Source: Embleya sp040629175
GTDB taxonomy: Bacteria > Actinomycetota > Actinomycetes > Streptomycetales > Streptomycetaceae
Reading direction: 5' to 3'
Length of the DNA: 64,000 nucleotides
Assembly: GCF_040629175.1 (NCBI RefSeq)
Contig: NZ_JBEXUX010000005.1
Location: forward strand, 1 to 64,000
In this document: positions 54,567 through 63,493 of the stretch, one piece after another
How positions within the stretch are numbered: the stretch's first letter is position 1
Layout of the letters: the number at the start of each line of letters is the position of its first letter
Notes under the pieces: generated by a model
The model's input: only the letters and a program-made list of their open reading frames with translations
Databases searched by the model: none
What the model was told of the DNA's origin: nothing
Made by a program: the position numbers and the translations under genes

Positions 54567-55418
54567 GTGGACGCGACGATCTTGATGCCGCTGTCGCTCG
54601 ACGAGGCCGTGGACGCCCTCGCGCGCGATCCCCGGGCACTGCCGGTGGCCGGGGGGACCGACCTCATGCCCCGCGTCAACGCCGGAACGGTGCGACCGCC
54701 GGCCCTGGTGGGTCTGGCCAAGGTCGCCGACCTGCGGCGGTGGGGTTACGAGGGCGATTTCGTCATGCTCGGCGCCGGGCTGACCTGGGCCCGGCTCGCG
54801 GACGCCGACCTGGCCTCGCTCGTCCCGGCGTTGGCCGCCGCCGCCAACGAGGTGGGCACCGCGCAGGTGCGCGCGATGGGCACGCTGGGCGGCAACATCC
54901 TCGCGAGCGGCCGCGCCGCCGACTCGCTGCCCGTACTCGCCGCCCTGGAGGCCACCGTGTCCTGCCGTTCGCCGGGCGGAGTGCGCGAGGTCGCCCCGCA
55001 TCTGCTCGCGCCCCAGGCGGGTCCGATCGCCGAACAACTGTTGCGCCCGGGGGAGTTGATCACCGGCGTGCGGGTGCCGTTGCTGCGCGGCGTGCAGGAG
55101 TTCGTCAAGGCGCCGGTGGGTGGTGGGCGACACCTGACCCTGGCGCTGGTGGCCGGTCCCGTGGTCGGCGACGTGCGTTGTGCGGTCGGCGGGGCGCATC
55201 CCGGTCCGGTGCGCGCGTTCGCGGCCGAACAATGGCTGGCGGGACGGATGGACCCGCACACGGGTCGGCTCTCGGACGCGCGCGACGCGGCCGACTTCGG
55301 CCGGTTGGTCGCGGACGAGATCCGGCCCGAGGCGGAACAGCGGGCCGCCCGGGCGCACCTGCGGCACGTGGTCGCGGTGTGCGCGCGGCGCGCGGTACAA
55401 CGGGCGTTCGGCGGATGA
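54567..55418 (+). CDS. molybdenum hydroxylase, FAD-binding subunit (xanthine dehydrogenase family)
   Basis: 283 residues from GTG 54567; longer in-frame starts cross the terminator and repeats. FAD motifs are LPVAGGTDLMPRVNAG (about 28-43) and RAMGTLGGNIL (about 107-117), followed by the CO dehydrogenase flavoprotein C-terminal domain. It passes electrons from the iron-sulfur subunit to an acceptor. First gene of a three-gene operon; the next start overlaps by 4 bases. No MobA- or CoxI/XdhC-like maturation gene is visible in the window. Confidence 0.92.
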   Translation: MDATILMPLSLDEAVDALARDPRALPVAGGTDLMPRVNAGTVRPPALVGLAKVADLRRWGYEGDFVMLGAGLTWARLADADLASLVPALAAAANEVGTAQVRAMGTLGGNILASGRAADSLPVLAALEATVSCRSPGGVREVAPHLLAPQAGPIAEQLLRPGELITGVRVPLLRGVQEFVKAPVGGGRHLTLALVAGPVVGDVRCAVGGAHPGPVRAFAAEQWLAGRMDPHTGRLSDARDAADFGRLVADEIRPEAEQRAARAHLRHVVAVCARRAVQRAFGG

Positions 55419-55984
55419 GCGGCCCCGGGTTCGACTTCGACGCGGCCCCCACCACGTCGTACGTCCTGCGCGTCAACGGCGAGGCGCGGCTGATCGAGAA
55501 CGCCTGGATCGGCGAGAACCTGCTGTACGTGCTGCGCGAGCGGCTCGGCCTGCCCGGCGCCAAGGACGGCTGCGGACAGGGCGTCTGCGGGACCTGCACG
55601 GTGCACCTGGACGGGGTCGCGGTCTCCGCGTGTCTGGTCGCGGCGGCCACCCTGGGCGACCGCGAGGTGCGCACCATCGAGGACCTGGACAACGACCCGG
55701 AGACCGCCGGGGTGCAGCGCGCGCTGGTCGAGTCCGGCGCGGTCCAGTGCGGATACTGCGTGCCGGGAGTGGTCGCGTCCGCGTGTGCGCTGCTGGCCCG
55801 CAGCTCCGAGCCGGGCGAGGTGGAGATCCGGCGGGCGCTGGACGGGCACCCCTGTCGGTGTGCCGGGCCGCATCCGATGGTGGACGCGGTGCGCACCGCG
55901 GCGCGCAGGCGCGCCCCGCGCGAGACCCACTCGACGATGATGTTCAACGTGATCGCGCCGCCGGCGGCCGGCGGCACCGAGTGA
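55415..55984 (+). CDS. molybdenum hydroxylase, [2Fe-2S] subunit
   Basis: 189 residues. The plant-type ferredoxin cluster is held by C53, C58, C61 (CGQGVCGTC) and C73. The second, helical cluster uses C112, C115 (QCGYCVPG), C147 and C149 (HPCRCAG). All eight ligands are present. It relays electrons from the molybdenum site to FAD. The C-terminal ~25 residues after the last cluster are an extra tail of unknown meaning. The ATG overlaps the FAD-subunit stop. Confidence 0.95.
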   Translation: MSGPGFDFDAAPTTSYVLRVNGEARLIENAWIGENLLYVLRERLGLPGAKDGCGQGVCGTCTVHLDGVAVSACLVAAATLGDREVRTIEDLDNDPETAGVQRALVESGAVQCGYCVPGVVASACALLARSSEPGEVEIRRALDGHPCRCAGPHPMVDAVRTAARRRAPRETHSTMMFNVIAPPAAGGTE

Positions 55985-56014
55985 TCGGCGAGACCAAGTG
56001 ATCGGCACGAATCG

Positions 56015-58186
56015 GTGATCGGCGAGTCCGCACCGCGCCCCGACGGGGACGCCAAGGCACGGGGGCGGTTCTCCTACACCGGCGACCTGTGGGCGCCCGG
56101 CCTGCTGTGGTGCGTGCTGGTGCGCTCCCCGTACCGGCACGCGCGGATCCTGGACGTGGACCCGGCCGGGGCCTACGCGGTGCCGGGGGTGCGCGGCGTG
56201 GTCACCGCGGCGGATCTGCCGCCGGGCGCGTGCCACGGGGTGATCGTGGCCGACCGGCCGGTGCTCGCGGACGGCGTGGTGCGCTTCGCCGGGGAGGCGG
56301 TCGCGGCGGTCGCCGCGGAGACGCTGCACGCGGCGCGGGCCGGCGCCGCGGCGGTGCTCGTGTCGTACCAACCGTTGGAGGCCGCCTCGGATCCCGAACA
56401 CGCCTTCGCCGGGCCGCCGTTGCATCCGGACGGCAATGTGCTGCGGCACATCGCGCTGCGCCACGGGCGGCCGGTCAAGCTGCGCCGGGACGGCACGCCG
56501 GTGGACGAGGTGGTGGTCGAGGGGCTGTACGAGGTGCCCGCGCAGTACCAGGCCAACCCGGCCACCGACGCCGCGCTCGCGCTGCCCTCGCCGGACGGCG
56601 GCGTCGAACTGCACGTGGCGTCGCCGTATCCGCACGCGGATCGGGACCAGGTCGCGGAGTGTCTGGGGCTGCCCGCCGGGATGGTCCGGTTGATGCCCAC
56701 CGGCGCGGGCGGCTCCGCCGGCACGCGCGAGGACGTCGGACTGACCGCCGTGGTCGCGCTGTTGGCGCTGCGCACCGGGCGGCCGGTCAAGGCGGTGCTG
56801 GAGCGGGACGAGTCGTTGTCGGTGGGCGGACATCGGCACGCGGCCCGGATGAAGTACACCCATCGGGCGGATCGGGACGGCCGGTTGCTCGGGGTGGAGG
56901 CGCAGATCATCCTGGACGGCGGCGCGTACGCGGGTGTCTCGGCGGAGGTGATCGGGCGGCTGATCGGCTGCGCGGCCGGGCCGTACATGGTGCCGTACGC
57001 GGCGGTGGACGCGTGGGCGGTGCGGACCAACAATCCGCCGGCGGGGGCGATGCGTGGGCCCGGCGCGGTGCAGGTGTGCTTCGCGCACGAGGCGCAGATG
57101 GACAAGCTCGCGGACGCGCTGGGGATGGACCCGGTGGAGTTGCGGCTGCGCAACGCGCTCAGCTCCGGAACGATGTTGACGACGGGTCAGGTATTGGACG
57201 GGCCGGTGCCGGTGGGGGCCGCGTTGCGGGCGGTGGCCGAGGCCGCGCCGCCGGCCGCGCCGCCCGCGCCCGGGACGTTGCGCGGGACGGGGTACGCGGT
57301 CGGGTTGATGCCGCTGCTGGGCATCGAGGGGGCCGACGAGTCGTCGACGGCGACCGTGCGACTGGACGGTGGCGTGGTGACGGTGACCTGCGCGGCGGTC
57401 GAGGTCGGGCAGGGCTTCGTGACCCTGGTCCGGCAGATCGTGGACGAGGTGTTGGGGGTGCCGGACGCGATCGTGCTGCAGGCGGGCACCGCGTTGCCGA
57501 CGGCCGGGGCGCCGGGGGTGGGGCGGCATACCTGGCTGACGGCGGGCGCGGTGGAGCAGGCGGCGCGGGAGATCCGCGAGCGGCTGTTGGCGCCGGTGGC
57601 GGCGCGGTACGGGATGACGGCGCGGTTGTTGGACGTGCGGGACGGGCGGATCAAGTCCTACGACGGGCTGATCGACCTGTCGGTGGACGCGATGTACGAG
57701 GACACCGCGACGGTGACGACGGCGGGCGCGTGCCGGGCGCCGAGCACGGAGCCGCTGGACGACGCGGGGCAGGGCAACGCGTACCCGGCGGTGGCCTTTT
57801 CGGCCTGTCGGGTCGTGGTCGACCTGGATCCGGAGTTGGGCACGATCCGGGTGGTGGACGTGACCGGCGCCTACGACGCGGGGCGGGTGTTGGATCCCGG
57901 GCAGGCCCGGGTGCGGGTGGAGAGTTCGGTGGCGATGGGGGTCGGGCTCGCGCTGACCGAGGACATCGAGTCGGTGTGGTCGCCGCCGGGGACGTGGGAC
58001 GTGCCGGCGGTGCGGGTCGCCGCGTGGATCGAGGAGCCGCAACCGGGCGCGCCGTTCGGCGCGAAGGGCCTGGGCGACGCGGCCGTCGTGCCGGTGCCGG
58101 CCGCGGTCGCGGCGGCGGTGCGGGATGCGACGGGGCTGGAACTGCCCCGCTTGCCGCTGCGGCCTCGGGACGTGGTGGTGGAGTAG
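56015..58186 (+). CDS. molybdenum hydroxylase, molybdopterin-binding subunit
   Basis: 723 residues from GTG 56015. The a/b hammerhead domain (about 10-115; ARGRFSYTGDLWAPG) precedes the Mo-binding domains with GGSAGTREDVGLTAVVALLA, NNPPAGAMRGPGAVQVCFAHE and EVGQGFVTLVRQIVDEVLG. Near the end is PFGAKGLGDAA. In family enzymes this motif reads G-x-K-G/S-x-G-E and its Glu is the catalytic base (Glu1261 in bovine xanthine oxidase). Here it is Asp688. Activity may therefore be changed or the substrate different. The substrate is unknown; purines or N-heterocycles are usual. Confidence 0.92.
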   Translation: MIGESAPRPDGDAKARGRFSYTGDLWAPGLLWCVLVRSPYRHARILDVDPAGAYAVPGVRGVVTAADLPPGACHGVIVADRPVLADGVVRFAGEAVAAVAAETLHAARAGAAAVLVSYQPLEAASDPEHAFAGPPLHPDGNVLRHIALRHGRPVKLRRDGTPVDEVVVEGLYEVPAQYQANPATDAALALPSPDGGVELHVASPYPHADRDQVAECLGLPAGMVRLMPTGAGGSAGTREDVGLTAVVALLALRTGRPVKAVLERDESLSVGGHRHAARMKYTHRADRDGRLLGVEAQIILDGGAYAGVSAEVIGRLIGCAAGPYMVPYAAVDAWAVRTNNPPAGAMRGPGAVQVCFAHEAQMDKLADALGMDPVELRLRNALSSGTMLTTGQVLDGPVPVGAALRAVAEAAPPAAPPAPGTLRGTGYAVGLMPLLGIEGADESSTATVRLDGGVVTVTCAAVEVGQGFVTLVRQIVDEVLGVPDAIVLQAGTALPTAGAPGVGRHTWLTAGAVEQAAREIRERLLAPVAARYGMTARLLDVRDGRIKSYDGLIDLSVDAMYEDTATVTTAGACRAPSTEPLDDAGQGNAYPAVAFSACRVVVDLDPELGTIRVVDVTGAYDAGRVLDPGQARVRVESSVAMGVGLALTEDIESVWSPPGTWDVPAVRVAAWIEEPQPGAPFGAKGLGDAAVVPVPAAVAAAVRDATGLELPRLPLRPRDVVVE

Positions 58187-58200
58187 CGCAGGAGCAGCGG

Positions 58201-58270
58201 GTGTTGCTCGGGCTGGTCGGGTTGCTCGGGTGGCTTGGTGCTGCTCGGTGCTGCCGGGTGCTGCTCGGGG
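58201..58270. repeat. short imperfect repeats of gtgctgctcgg type
   Basis: About seven degenerate copies of a 9-11-base unit (gttgctcgg, gtgctgctcgg, gtgctgccgg) follow the hydroxylase operon and end just before the MFS promoter. They look like slippage-prone low-complexity DNA. Confidence 0.5.
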
Positions 58271-58295
58271 ATAAGTAGGTTGATATGCCAGGGTC

Positions 58296-58301
58296 TAGGC
58301 T
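58296..58301 (+). promoter_or_regulatory. -10 element (TAGGCT) for a leaderless MFS transcript
   Basis: TAGGCT ends 6 bases before the GTG at 58308, placing the start codon at +1. No Shine-Dalgarno precedes the GTG, consistent with leaderless translation. Confidence 0.5.
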
Positions 58302-58307
58302 GTCTCG

Positions 58308-59717
58308 GTGACAGCCGTAGGGGAGTCGAAGTCCACGCGACGCAGCGCCGAGACGTCCGGCGATCGGGAGCCCGGGGTGCTGACCCGGCCCTATCTTCAG
58401 CTCACGCTCGGCATCGTGTCGGTCGTCCTGCTGATCGCCTTCGAGGCGATGGCCGTGGGCACCGCGATGCCGGTGGCGGTCGAGGAACTCGACGGCGTGC
58501 CGCTGTACGCCCTGGCCTTCTCCGCGTTCTTCACCACGAGCCTGCTCGCCATGGTGGTCTCCGGCGAATGGTGTGACGCGCGTGGACCCCGACTGCCGCT
58601 GTTCGGCGGGATCGGGGCGTTCGCGGCCGGCCTCGTGCTGGCCGGCACCGCGCGGTCGATGTGGCCGTTCATCGCGGGCCGGGCCGTGCAGGGCCTCGGC
58701 GGCGGGCTGGTGATCGTGGCGCTGTACGTGGTGGTCGGCAAGGCGTACCCGTCCGCGCTGCGCCCGCGGGTGTTCTCGGCGTTCTCCGCGGCGTGGGTGC
58801 TGCCCTCGATCGTCGGGCCGCCGGTGGCCGGCCTGGTCACCGATCACCTGGGCTGGCGCTGGGTGTTCCTGGCCATTCCGGTGCTCGTGGTGTTGCCGAT
58901 CATGATGATGCTGCCGCAGCTCAAGCGGATGGCGGGCGAGCCGGATCCGGACGCGCGGATGAACCGGGGCCGGATCCGCGCCGCGCTCGGCGCCTCGGTG
59001 GGCGCGGGCATGTTGCAGTACGGCGGCCAAGACCTGAACGTGCCGGGCGTGTTGTCGGCGGTCGCGGGCCTGGCGCTGATGGTGGTGACGGTGCCTCGGC
59101 TGTTGCCGGCGGGGACGTTGCGCGCGGTGCGCGGGCTGCCGGCGGTGATCCTGTGTCGGGGTGTGCTCGCGAGCGCGTTCTTCTCGGTCGAGTCCTTCGT
59201 ACCCCTGATGCTGATCAGCGAGCACGGCCTGTCGCCGACGCGGGCGGGGCTGACGCTGACCGTGGGCGCGCTGTCCTGGGCGCTGGGGTCCTGGTACCAG
59301 GGCCGATCGCCGCACGAACGTCGGCCGCTCCTGGTCCGGATGGGCTTCCTCTTCGTGGCCGTCGCGATCGGCGGGGCACTGCTGGCGCTGGTCCCCGGCG
59401 TATCGCCGTACGTGGTCACGGTCGGCTGGTTCTTCGGCGGCGCCGGCATGGGCATGGCCGTCTCGTCGATGAGCGTGCTCACCCTCGACCTGTCCACCCC
59501 GGAGGAGTCGGGCACCAACTCCTCCTCCCTCCAGGTCGCCGACTCGCTCGGCACGATCGTCATGGTCGGCCTGGCCGGCGCCATCTTCGCCGCCCTCCAC
59601 GAGGGCACCGGCAAGGACTCCGGCGTCTTCACCCTGATCTTCGCCATCATGCTCGCCACGGCCCTCCTCGGCACCCTCCTCGCCCCCCGCCTCCACCCCA
59701 CCCCCCAAACCCCCTGA
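58308..59717 (+). CDS. MFS transporter
   Basis: 469 residues with about 14 hydrophobic segments. Family motifs: motif A between helices 2 and 3 as SGEWCDARGPRLPLFGG, GRAVQGLGGGLVIVAL (helix 4 region) and WRWVFLAIPVLVV near helix 6, the pattern of drug-exporting DHA2-like transporters. The cytoplasmic N-terminus is short and basic. The substrate cannot be told; export of a drug or metabolite is plausible. Its predicted leaderless promoter separates it from the hydroxylase operon. Confidence 0.92.
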   Translation: MTAVGESKSTRRSAETSGDREPGVLTRPYLQLTLGIVSVVLLIAFEAMAVGTAMPVAVEELDGVPLYALAFSAFFTTSLLAMVVSGEWCDARGPRLPLFGGIGAFAAGLVLAGTARSMWPFIAGRAVQGLGGGLVIVALYVVVGKAYPSALRPRVFSAFSAAWVLPSIVGPPVAGLVTDHLGWRWVFLAIPVLVVLPIMMMLPQLKRMAGEPDPDARMNRGRIRAALGASVGAGMLQYGGQDLNVPGVLSAVAGLALMVVTVPRLLPAGTLRAVRGLPAVILCRGVLASAFFSVESFVPLMLISEHGLSPTRAGLTLTVGALSWALGSWYQGRSPHERRPLLVRMGFLFVAVAIGGALLALVPGVSPYVVTVGWFFGGAGMGMAVSSMSVLTLDLSTPEESGTNSSSLQVADSLGTIVMVGLAGAIFAALHEGTGKDSGVFTLIFAIMLATALLGTLLAPRLHPTPQTP

Positions 59718-59864
59718 CCGCTCGCCCGATCACGGTCTCGATTCGCAAACCCACCCACCGACACCGAGCACCGGACCGATTCCACTACGCGCGCGCATTC
59801 CCCCGACTACCCTGAGTCCCGACGGCCTGCTCCGGCGCGGGCTTCGGGGATCGGGGGAGACCTC

Positions 59865-62354
59865 ATGCCGTTGCAACCACGATTTCGTAGGTCCGCGGGT
59901 TCTCAGCGCCGGTTCGTCGACCGGGAAGAGGCCATGGCGGTCTTCGAGGACGCCTGGACCGCCGGCGGGGACGGCCTGCGGGTCGTGAACGTGACGGGCG
60001 TCGGCGGGATCGGCAAGTCTCGATTCCTGCGTGAGTGCCAGTCGCGACTGGAGCCCGAGGCCCGCACCGTACTGCTCGACCTCCAGATCCCGGCCCTGCG
60101 CGAACAGGACGCCGCACTCGCGGTGTTGCGAGCACGCCTGGGAGCCCTGGGTGCCTCGTTTCCGCGATACGACCTCGCCTATCTCGCACTGTGGCAGCGT
60201 CTGCATCCCCACCTGCAGATCTCGCTCGCCGATGTGGCCGCCCGGCAGCAGAGCGAGGTGCTGGCCGATCTCGCGGACGCGGTGGGCGGGTTGCCGGTCT
60301 TTCGGACCGTCGGTGGGCTGCTCCGGTTCGCCGGTCGCTCATCCGCGAGGTTCAAGCGATGGCGTTGGCTCAGGAACGACGAGACCCTGCAACGGCTCGA
60401 CGAACTCGACCCCGCCGAACTCGCCGACGCCGCCACATTCCTGTTCGCCGAGGATCTGCGCCTGGCGAGCGTGGAGCAGCGATATCTGGTCTGTATCGAC
60501 GCGTACGAGGCACTGGTGGGCGGCAGCACCAGGGCGGGCCGTACCGCCGGGCTCGACTCGTGGTTGCGCGACCTGGTGTCGCAGTTGGATCGGGGCCTGG
60601 TCCTGATCGCGAGCCGAGAGCCACTCGGCTGGCAGACGTACGACAGTCAGTGGACCGCGCACCTGACCCAGGTGCCGCTCGACGGGCTGCCGATGACCGC
60701 GCGGGTCGAACTGCTCGAAACGCACGGGGTGTCCGATCTCCGTGCGCGCACCGCCCTGGCGCGGGCCAGTTCCGGCGTGCCCTTCTACCTGAACCTGGCC
60801 CTGGACGCGGACTCCGGCGCCGAACAGGGTGACAGTGCGCTGACCACAGCCGTGTCGGGGGAGGAAATCCTCGAACGTTTTCTTCAACACGTGGACTCGC
60901 AAGAGGTGCGGTTGCTCGAAGTCCTCGCGGTGGCACGCACGATCGACTTCGACATCTTTCGCACCGTCGCGGCGGCCTTCGGATTGTCGGCGGACCGGCG
61001 GACCTGGGAGACGCTGACCGCCTACTCCTTCGTCCAGCCGGCCGGCGTCGAGCGATTCCAACTGCATCAATTGATGGCCACCGAACTGAGGGCACGTCAG
61101 ACGGCGTCGATGCGCCAGGCCGTGCATCGCGTGTTGCGGACCCTGTGGCGCGAACGGGCCGACCGCAGCGTGGCGGGCCCGGCGAGTACTCGGCGGACAA
61201 CCGGGGCAAAGTTGCGCGAGGTCGTCTTCCACAGCATGTATGCCGGGGAGTTCACCCCGGCCGATCTGCTCGCCCACACGGCGGAGATCGTCGCGAGTGG
61301 CGGGATCCGGTCCCTGGGAGGTGTGGTCGAGGATGTGCGGCGCTTCTGTGCGGCGGGCGACCACCCCCGCGCCGAGTTGGAGATGGCCGCGCGCTGTGTG
61401 GAGGCCGAGACGGCGATCCTGGTCGGGGACGTCGAGCAGGCCGAGGCATTGACCCGCGGCCTGGCGGGTATCGACGGCGGCAGCCCGGCCCAGGTACGTC
61501 TGGCCCTCGCCGGCGCAGACGCGTTGCGGGTGCTCGGTCGAACCTCGGAGGCACTCGCGCGGTACTCGTCGTTGTGGCAGTCGGCCACGATCCCGGAGGG
61601 CCGCAGTGCGGCGCTGTGGGCGGCGGACCTCTACATGGCCGGTGGACGCTTTCGCGACGCGGAGAACCTGGTCAACGGGCTTACCGGCACGCTTGGTCGG
61701 GACGAACACACACTGCGCGGGGACACCGCGAGGCTGATTCACCTGGGTCGGCGGTTCGCCTTCGATTTCCCGGCCGCCCGCAGCAGTCTGGATCAGGCGC
61801 AACTGCACTACCTGGAGGCCGGGTCCGCGGTCCGACTCGCGAATCTGGTGGTCAATCGCGCCGAGTTCCTGGCCTGGACGGAGCCCGAGCACGCCGGTGA
61901 CGTGGCGGACGAGGCGATCGCGGTGCAGCGGGACATCGGTGCCTTGCACGAACTCGGCAAGGCATACACGGCCAAGGCACTGGCTCTGCTGCGGTGCGGG
62001 CGCACCGCCGAGGCCGAGGCGTCCTTGGACACCGCCCTGGAAGTGCTGGGACGTGCTCGCTACCGCTCGGGAACGGCCCGGGCTCAGCTCGTCCGATCGC
62101 TCATCATGCTCCGCCGCGGTGAACCGGAGAATGCCCGGAGCACCGCGGAGTGGGCGATTCGTGAATTCGAGGGGGCGGAGGTGTATCCGACGCTCGTCCT
62201 CGCGGCACTGCACATGCTGCGCAGATCGGGGCCGGCGCAACCGGCGCACGCGGCGTCCCTCGCCCGGGCACGTGCGGCAATCCGCCCGGTCGACTCCCTC
62301 GGGGCGCTCGAGGCGCGAGTCGACGCATGGGTCGCGACCATCGTGGGGGAATGA
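59865..62354 (+). CDS. STAND-type NTPase with C-terminal TPR repeats
   Basis: 829 residues. An N-terminal FVDREEAMAVFEDAW lead is typical of NACHT/NB-ARC-like ATPases. Walker A is GVGGIGKS (45-52), Walker B is YLVCIDAYE (about 206-214), sensor LVLIASREPLGW (about 244-255) and GVPFYLNLAL (GxP motif) near 305-314. A winged-helix-like part follows (about 325-420). From about 480 the protein is alpha-helical with TPR-like repeats (ARYSSLWQSATIPEGRSAAL; GKAYTAKALALLRCGRTAEA). No N-terminal effector or DNA-binding domain is visible, unlike SARP/AfsR regulators. It overlaps the kinase-like gene by 4 bases, so the two probably act together. Confidence 0.85.
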   Translation: MPLQPRFRRSAGSQRRFVDREEAMAVFEDAWTAGGDGLRVVNVTGVGGIGKSRFLRECQSRLEPEARTVLLDLQIPALREQDAALAVLRARLGALGASFPRYDLAYLALWQRLHPHLQISLADVAARQQSEVLADLADAVGGLPVFRTVGGLLRFAGRSSARFKRWRWLRNDETLQRLDELDPAELADAATFLFAEDLRLASVEQRYLVCIDAYEALVGGSTRAGRTAGLDSWLRDLVSQLDRGLVLIASREPLGWQTYDSQWTAHLTQVPLDGLPMTARVELLETHGVSDLRARTALARASSGVPFYLNLALDADSGAEQGDSALTTAVSGEEILERFLQHVDSQEVRLLEVLAVARTIDFDIFRTVAAAFGLSADRRTWETLTAYSFVQPAGVERFQLHQLMATELRARQTASMRQAVHRVLRTLWRERADRSVAGPASTRRTTGAKLREVVFHSMYAGEFTPADLLAHTAEIVASGGIRSLGGVVEDVRRFCAAGDHPRAELEMAARCVEAETAILVGDVEQAEALTRGLAGIDGGSPAQVRLALAGADALRVLGRTSEALARYSSLWQSATIPEGRSAALWAADLYMAGGRFRDAENLVNGLTGTLGRDEHTLRGDTARLIHLGRRFAFDFPAARSSLDQAQLHYLEAGSAVRLANLVVNRAEFLAWTEPEHAGDVADEAIAVQRDIGALHELGKAYTAKALALLRCGRTAEAEASLDTALEVLGRARYRSGTARAQLVRSLIMLRRGEPENARSTAEWAIREFEGAEVYPTLVLAALHMLRRSGPAQPAHAASLARARAAIRPVDSLGALEARVDAWVATIVGE

Positions 62355-63361
62355 CCATGACACCGGATCCGCTGACGCTCTATCGCACGGCACGCGCGTC
62401 CGAAATGAGCGCGTCCGGGTTCTACAACGACAATGTGCGCGTCGAGACGGACGACGGACCGGTGATCGTTCGCATCCCGATCCACGGTGCGGACGGCATG
62501 GATCTGCGGATGTGGCCCGAGCACGAGGTGATCCGGGCGGTGGCGCCGTGGGCCTCGGAGATCCCCGCCGTATTGCATGTGTCGCACGATCCGGCGTTCC
62601 AGATCCACCGCTTCATTGCGGGTGACGTGGTGGACGCGATTGCGGCGCGCGGCAAGTCGGTGCCCGCGCACCTGGCGGGGGATGTGGTGCGCTTCTTCCG
62701 GGACATGTCGCGAGTGCCGATCGAAGCGCTCCCCGCTCTGCCTGCGGATTGGCCGAAGGACGGTGACACCGCCGGCTTCGGGGCGCTGCTCTCCGCCGTG
62801 ACCGCCGATGTCTGGCGGCGCTTTCGGGAGCCCTATGCGTCGCTGTATGCGGCGTTGGGGGTCCCGGCGGATCCGCTCGGCAGGGTGGAGGCGGACTGGG
62901 CGACGATGACGAGGCGTCCGTTTCGTGCGCTGCACTGTGACATCCACCGCAAGAATCTCATCGTGGCCGCCGGCCGGACCCACTTCCTCGACTGGGAGCT
63001 GGCCCTGTGGGGAGACCCGTTGTACGACTTGGCGGTGCACCTGCACAAGATGGACTACTTCCCGGCCGAGGCCGGGGCGGTGCGCGATGGGTGGCTCGCG
63101 GCGATGCCCGCCGACACGCGGGCGGAAGCCTTGGTGGATCTGCCCGTCTACATCCGACACGAACGGGTCAAGTCCGCTCTCGTCGACACGGTTCGGTACG
63201 CCAAGTTGATCCCGACGGCGGACGCGGCGAGCGAACCGCGGCTGGTGGCGTCGTTGACGACGAAGCTCAATCGTGCCCGCGCGGTTTGGGGTGTGGAGGG
63301 TTTGGTGGAGGGCGAGCAGGTTCGGCGGATTTTGGGCGCCTTCGGGTCGGTGGCGGACTGA
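62351..63361 (+). CDS. APH-family phosphotransferase (aminoglycoside/choline kinase-like)
   Basis: 336 residues from an ATG overlapping the STAND gene stop (ATGA). The catalytic loop is HCDIHRKN (about 195-202), equivalent to HGDxHxxN, and the metal-binding motif is FLDWELALWGDPLYDLA. The N-lobe has GPVIVRIPI in place of the usual VxK strand: the expected ATP-binding lysine appears replaced by Arg. Relatives phosphorylate aminoglycosides, choline, homoserine or fructosamines; the target here is unknown. With a STAND partner it may be a signalling or defence effector. Confidence 0.85.
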   Translation: MTMTPDPLTLYRTARASEMSASGFYNDNVRVETDDGPVIVRIPIHGADGMDLRMWPEHEVIRAVAPWASEIPAVLHVSHDPAFQIHRFIAGDVVDAIAARGKSVPAHLAGDVVRFFRDMSRVPIEALPALPADWPKDGDTAGFGALLSAVTADVWRRFREPYASLYAALGVPADPLGRVEADWATMTRRPFRALHCDIHRKNLIVAAGRTHFLDWELALWGDPLYDLAVHLHKMDYFPAEAGAVRDGWLAAMPADTRAEALVDLPVYIRHERVKSALVDTVRYAKLIPTADAASEPRLVASLTTKLNRARAVWGVEGLVEGEQVRRILGAFGSVAD

Positions 63362-63439
63362 AGGCGGAGCCGGGTGGGCGGCTTCGGAACGCGGCGGCGC
63401 AGGCGAGGTTCGGGGCAAGGGCCCGGGTGGGGGCTCGGG

Positions 63440-63445
63440 TAGCCT
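63440..63445 (+). promoter_or_regulatory. candidate -10 element (TAGCCT) of the helicase gene
   Basis: TAGCCT fits TANNNT and lies 48 bases before the helicase GTG, in a 132-base gap after the phosphotransferase. No -35 match was found. Confidence 0.35.
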
Positions 63446-63493
63446 GAGGGCTTGGTGTCGGGTGGAATTCCGGGTTGGAGCAGAGTCGTCGCA

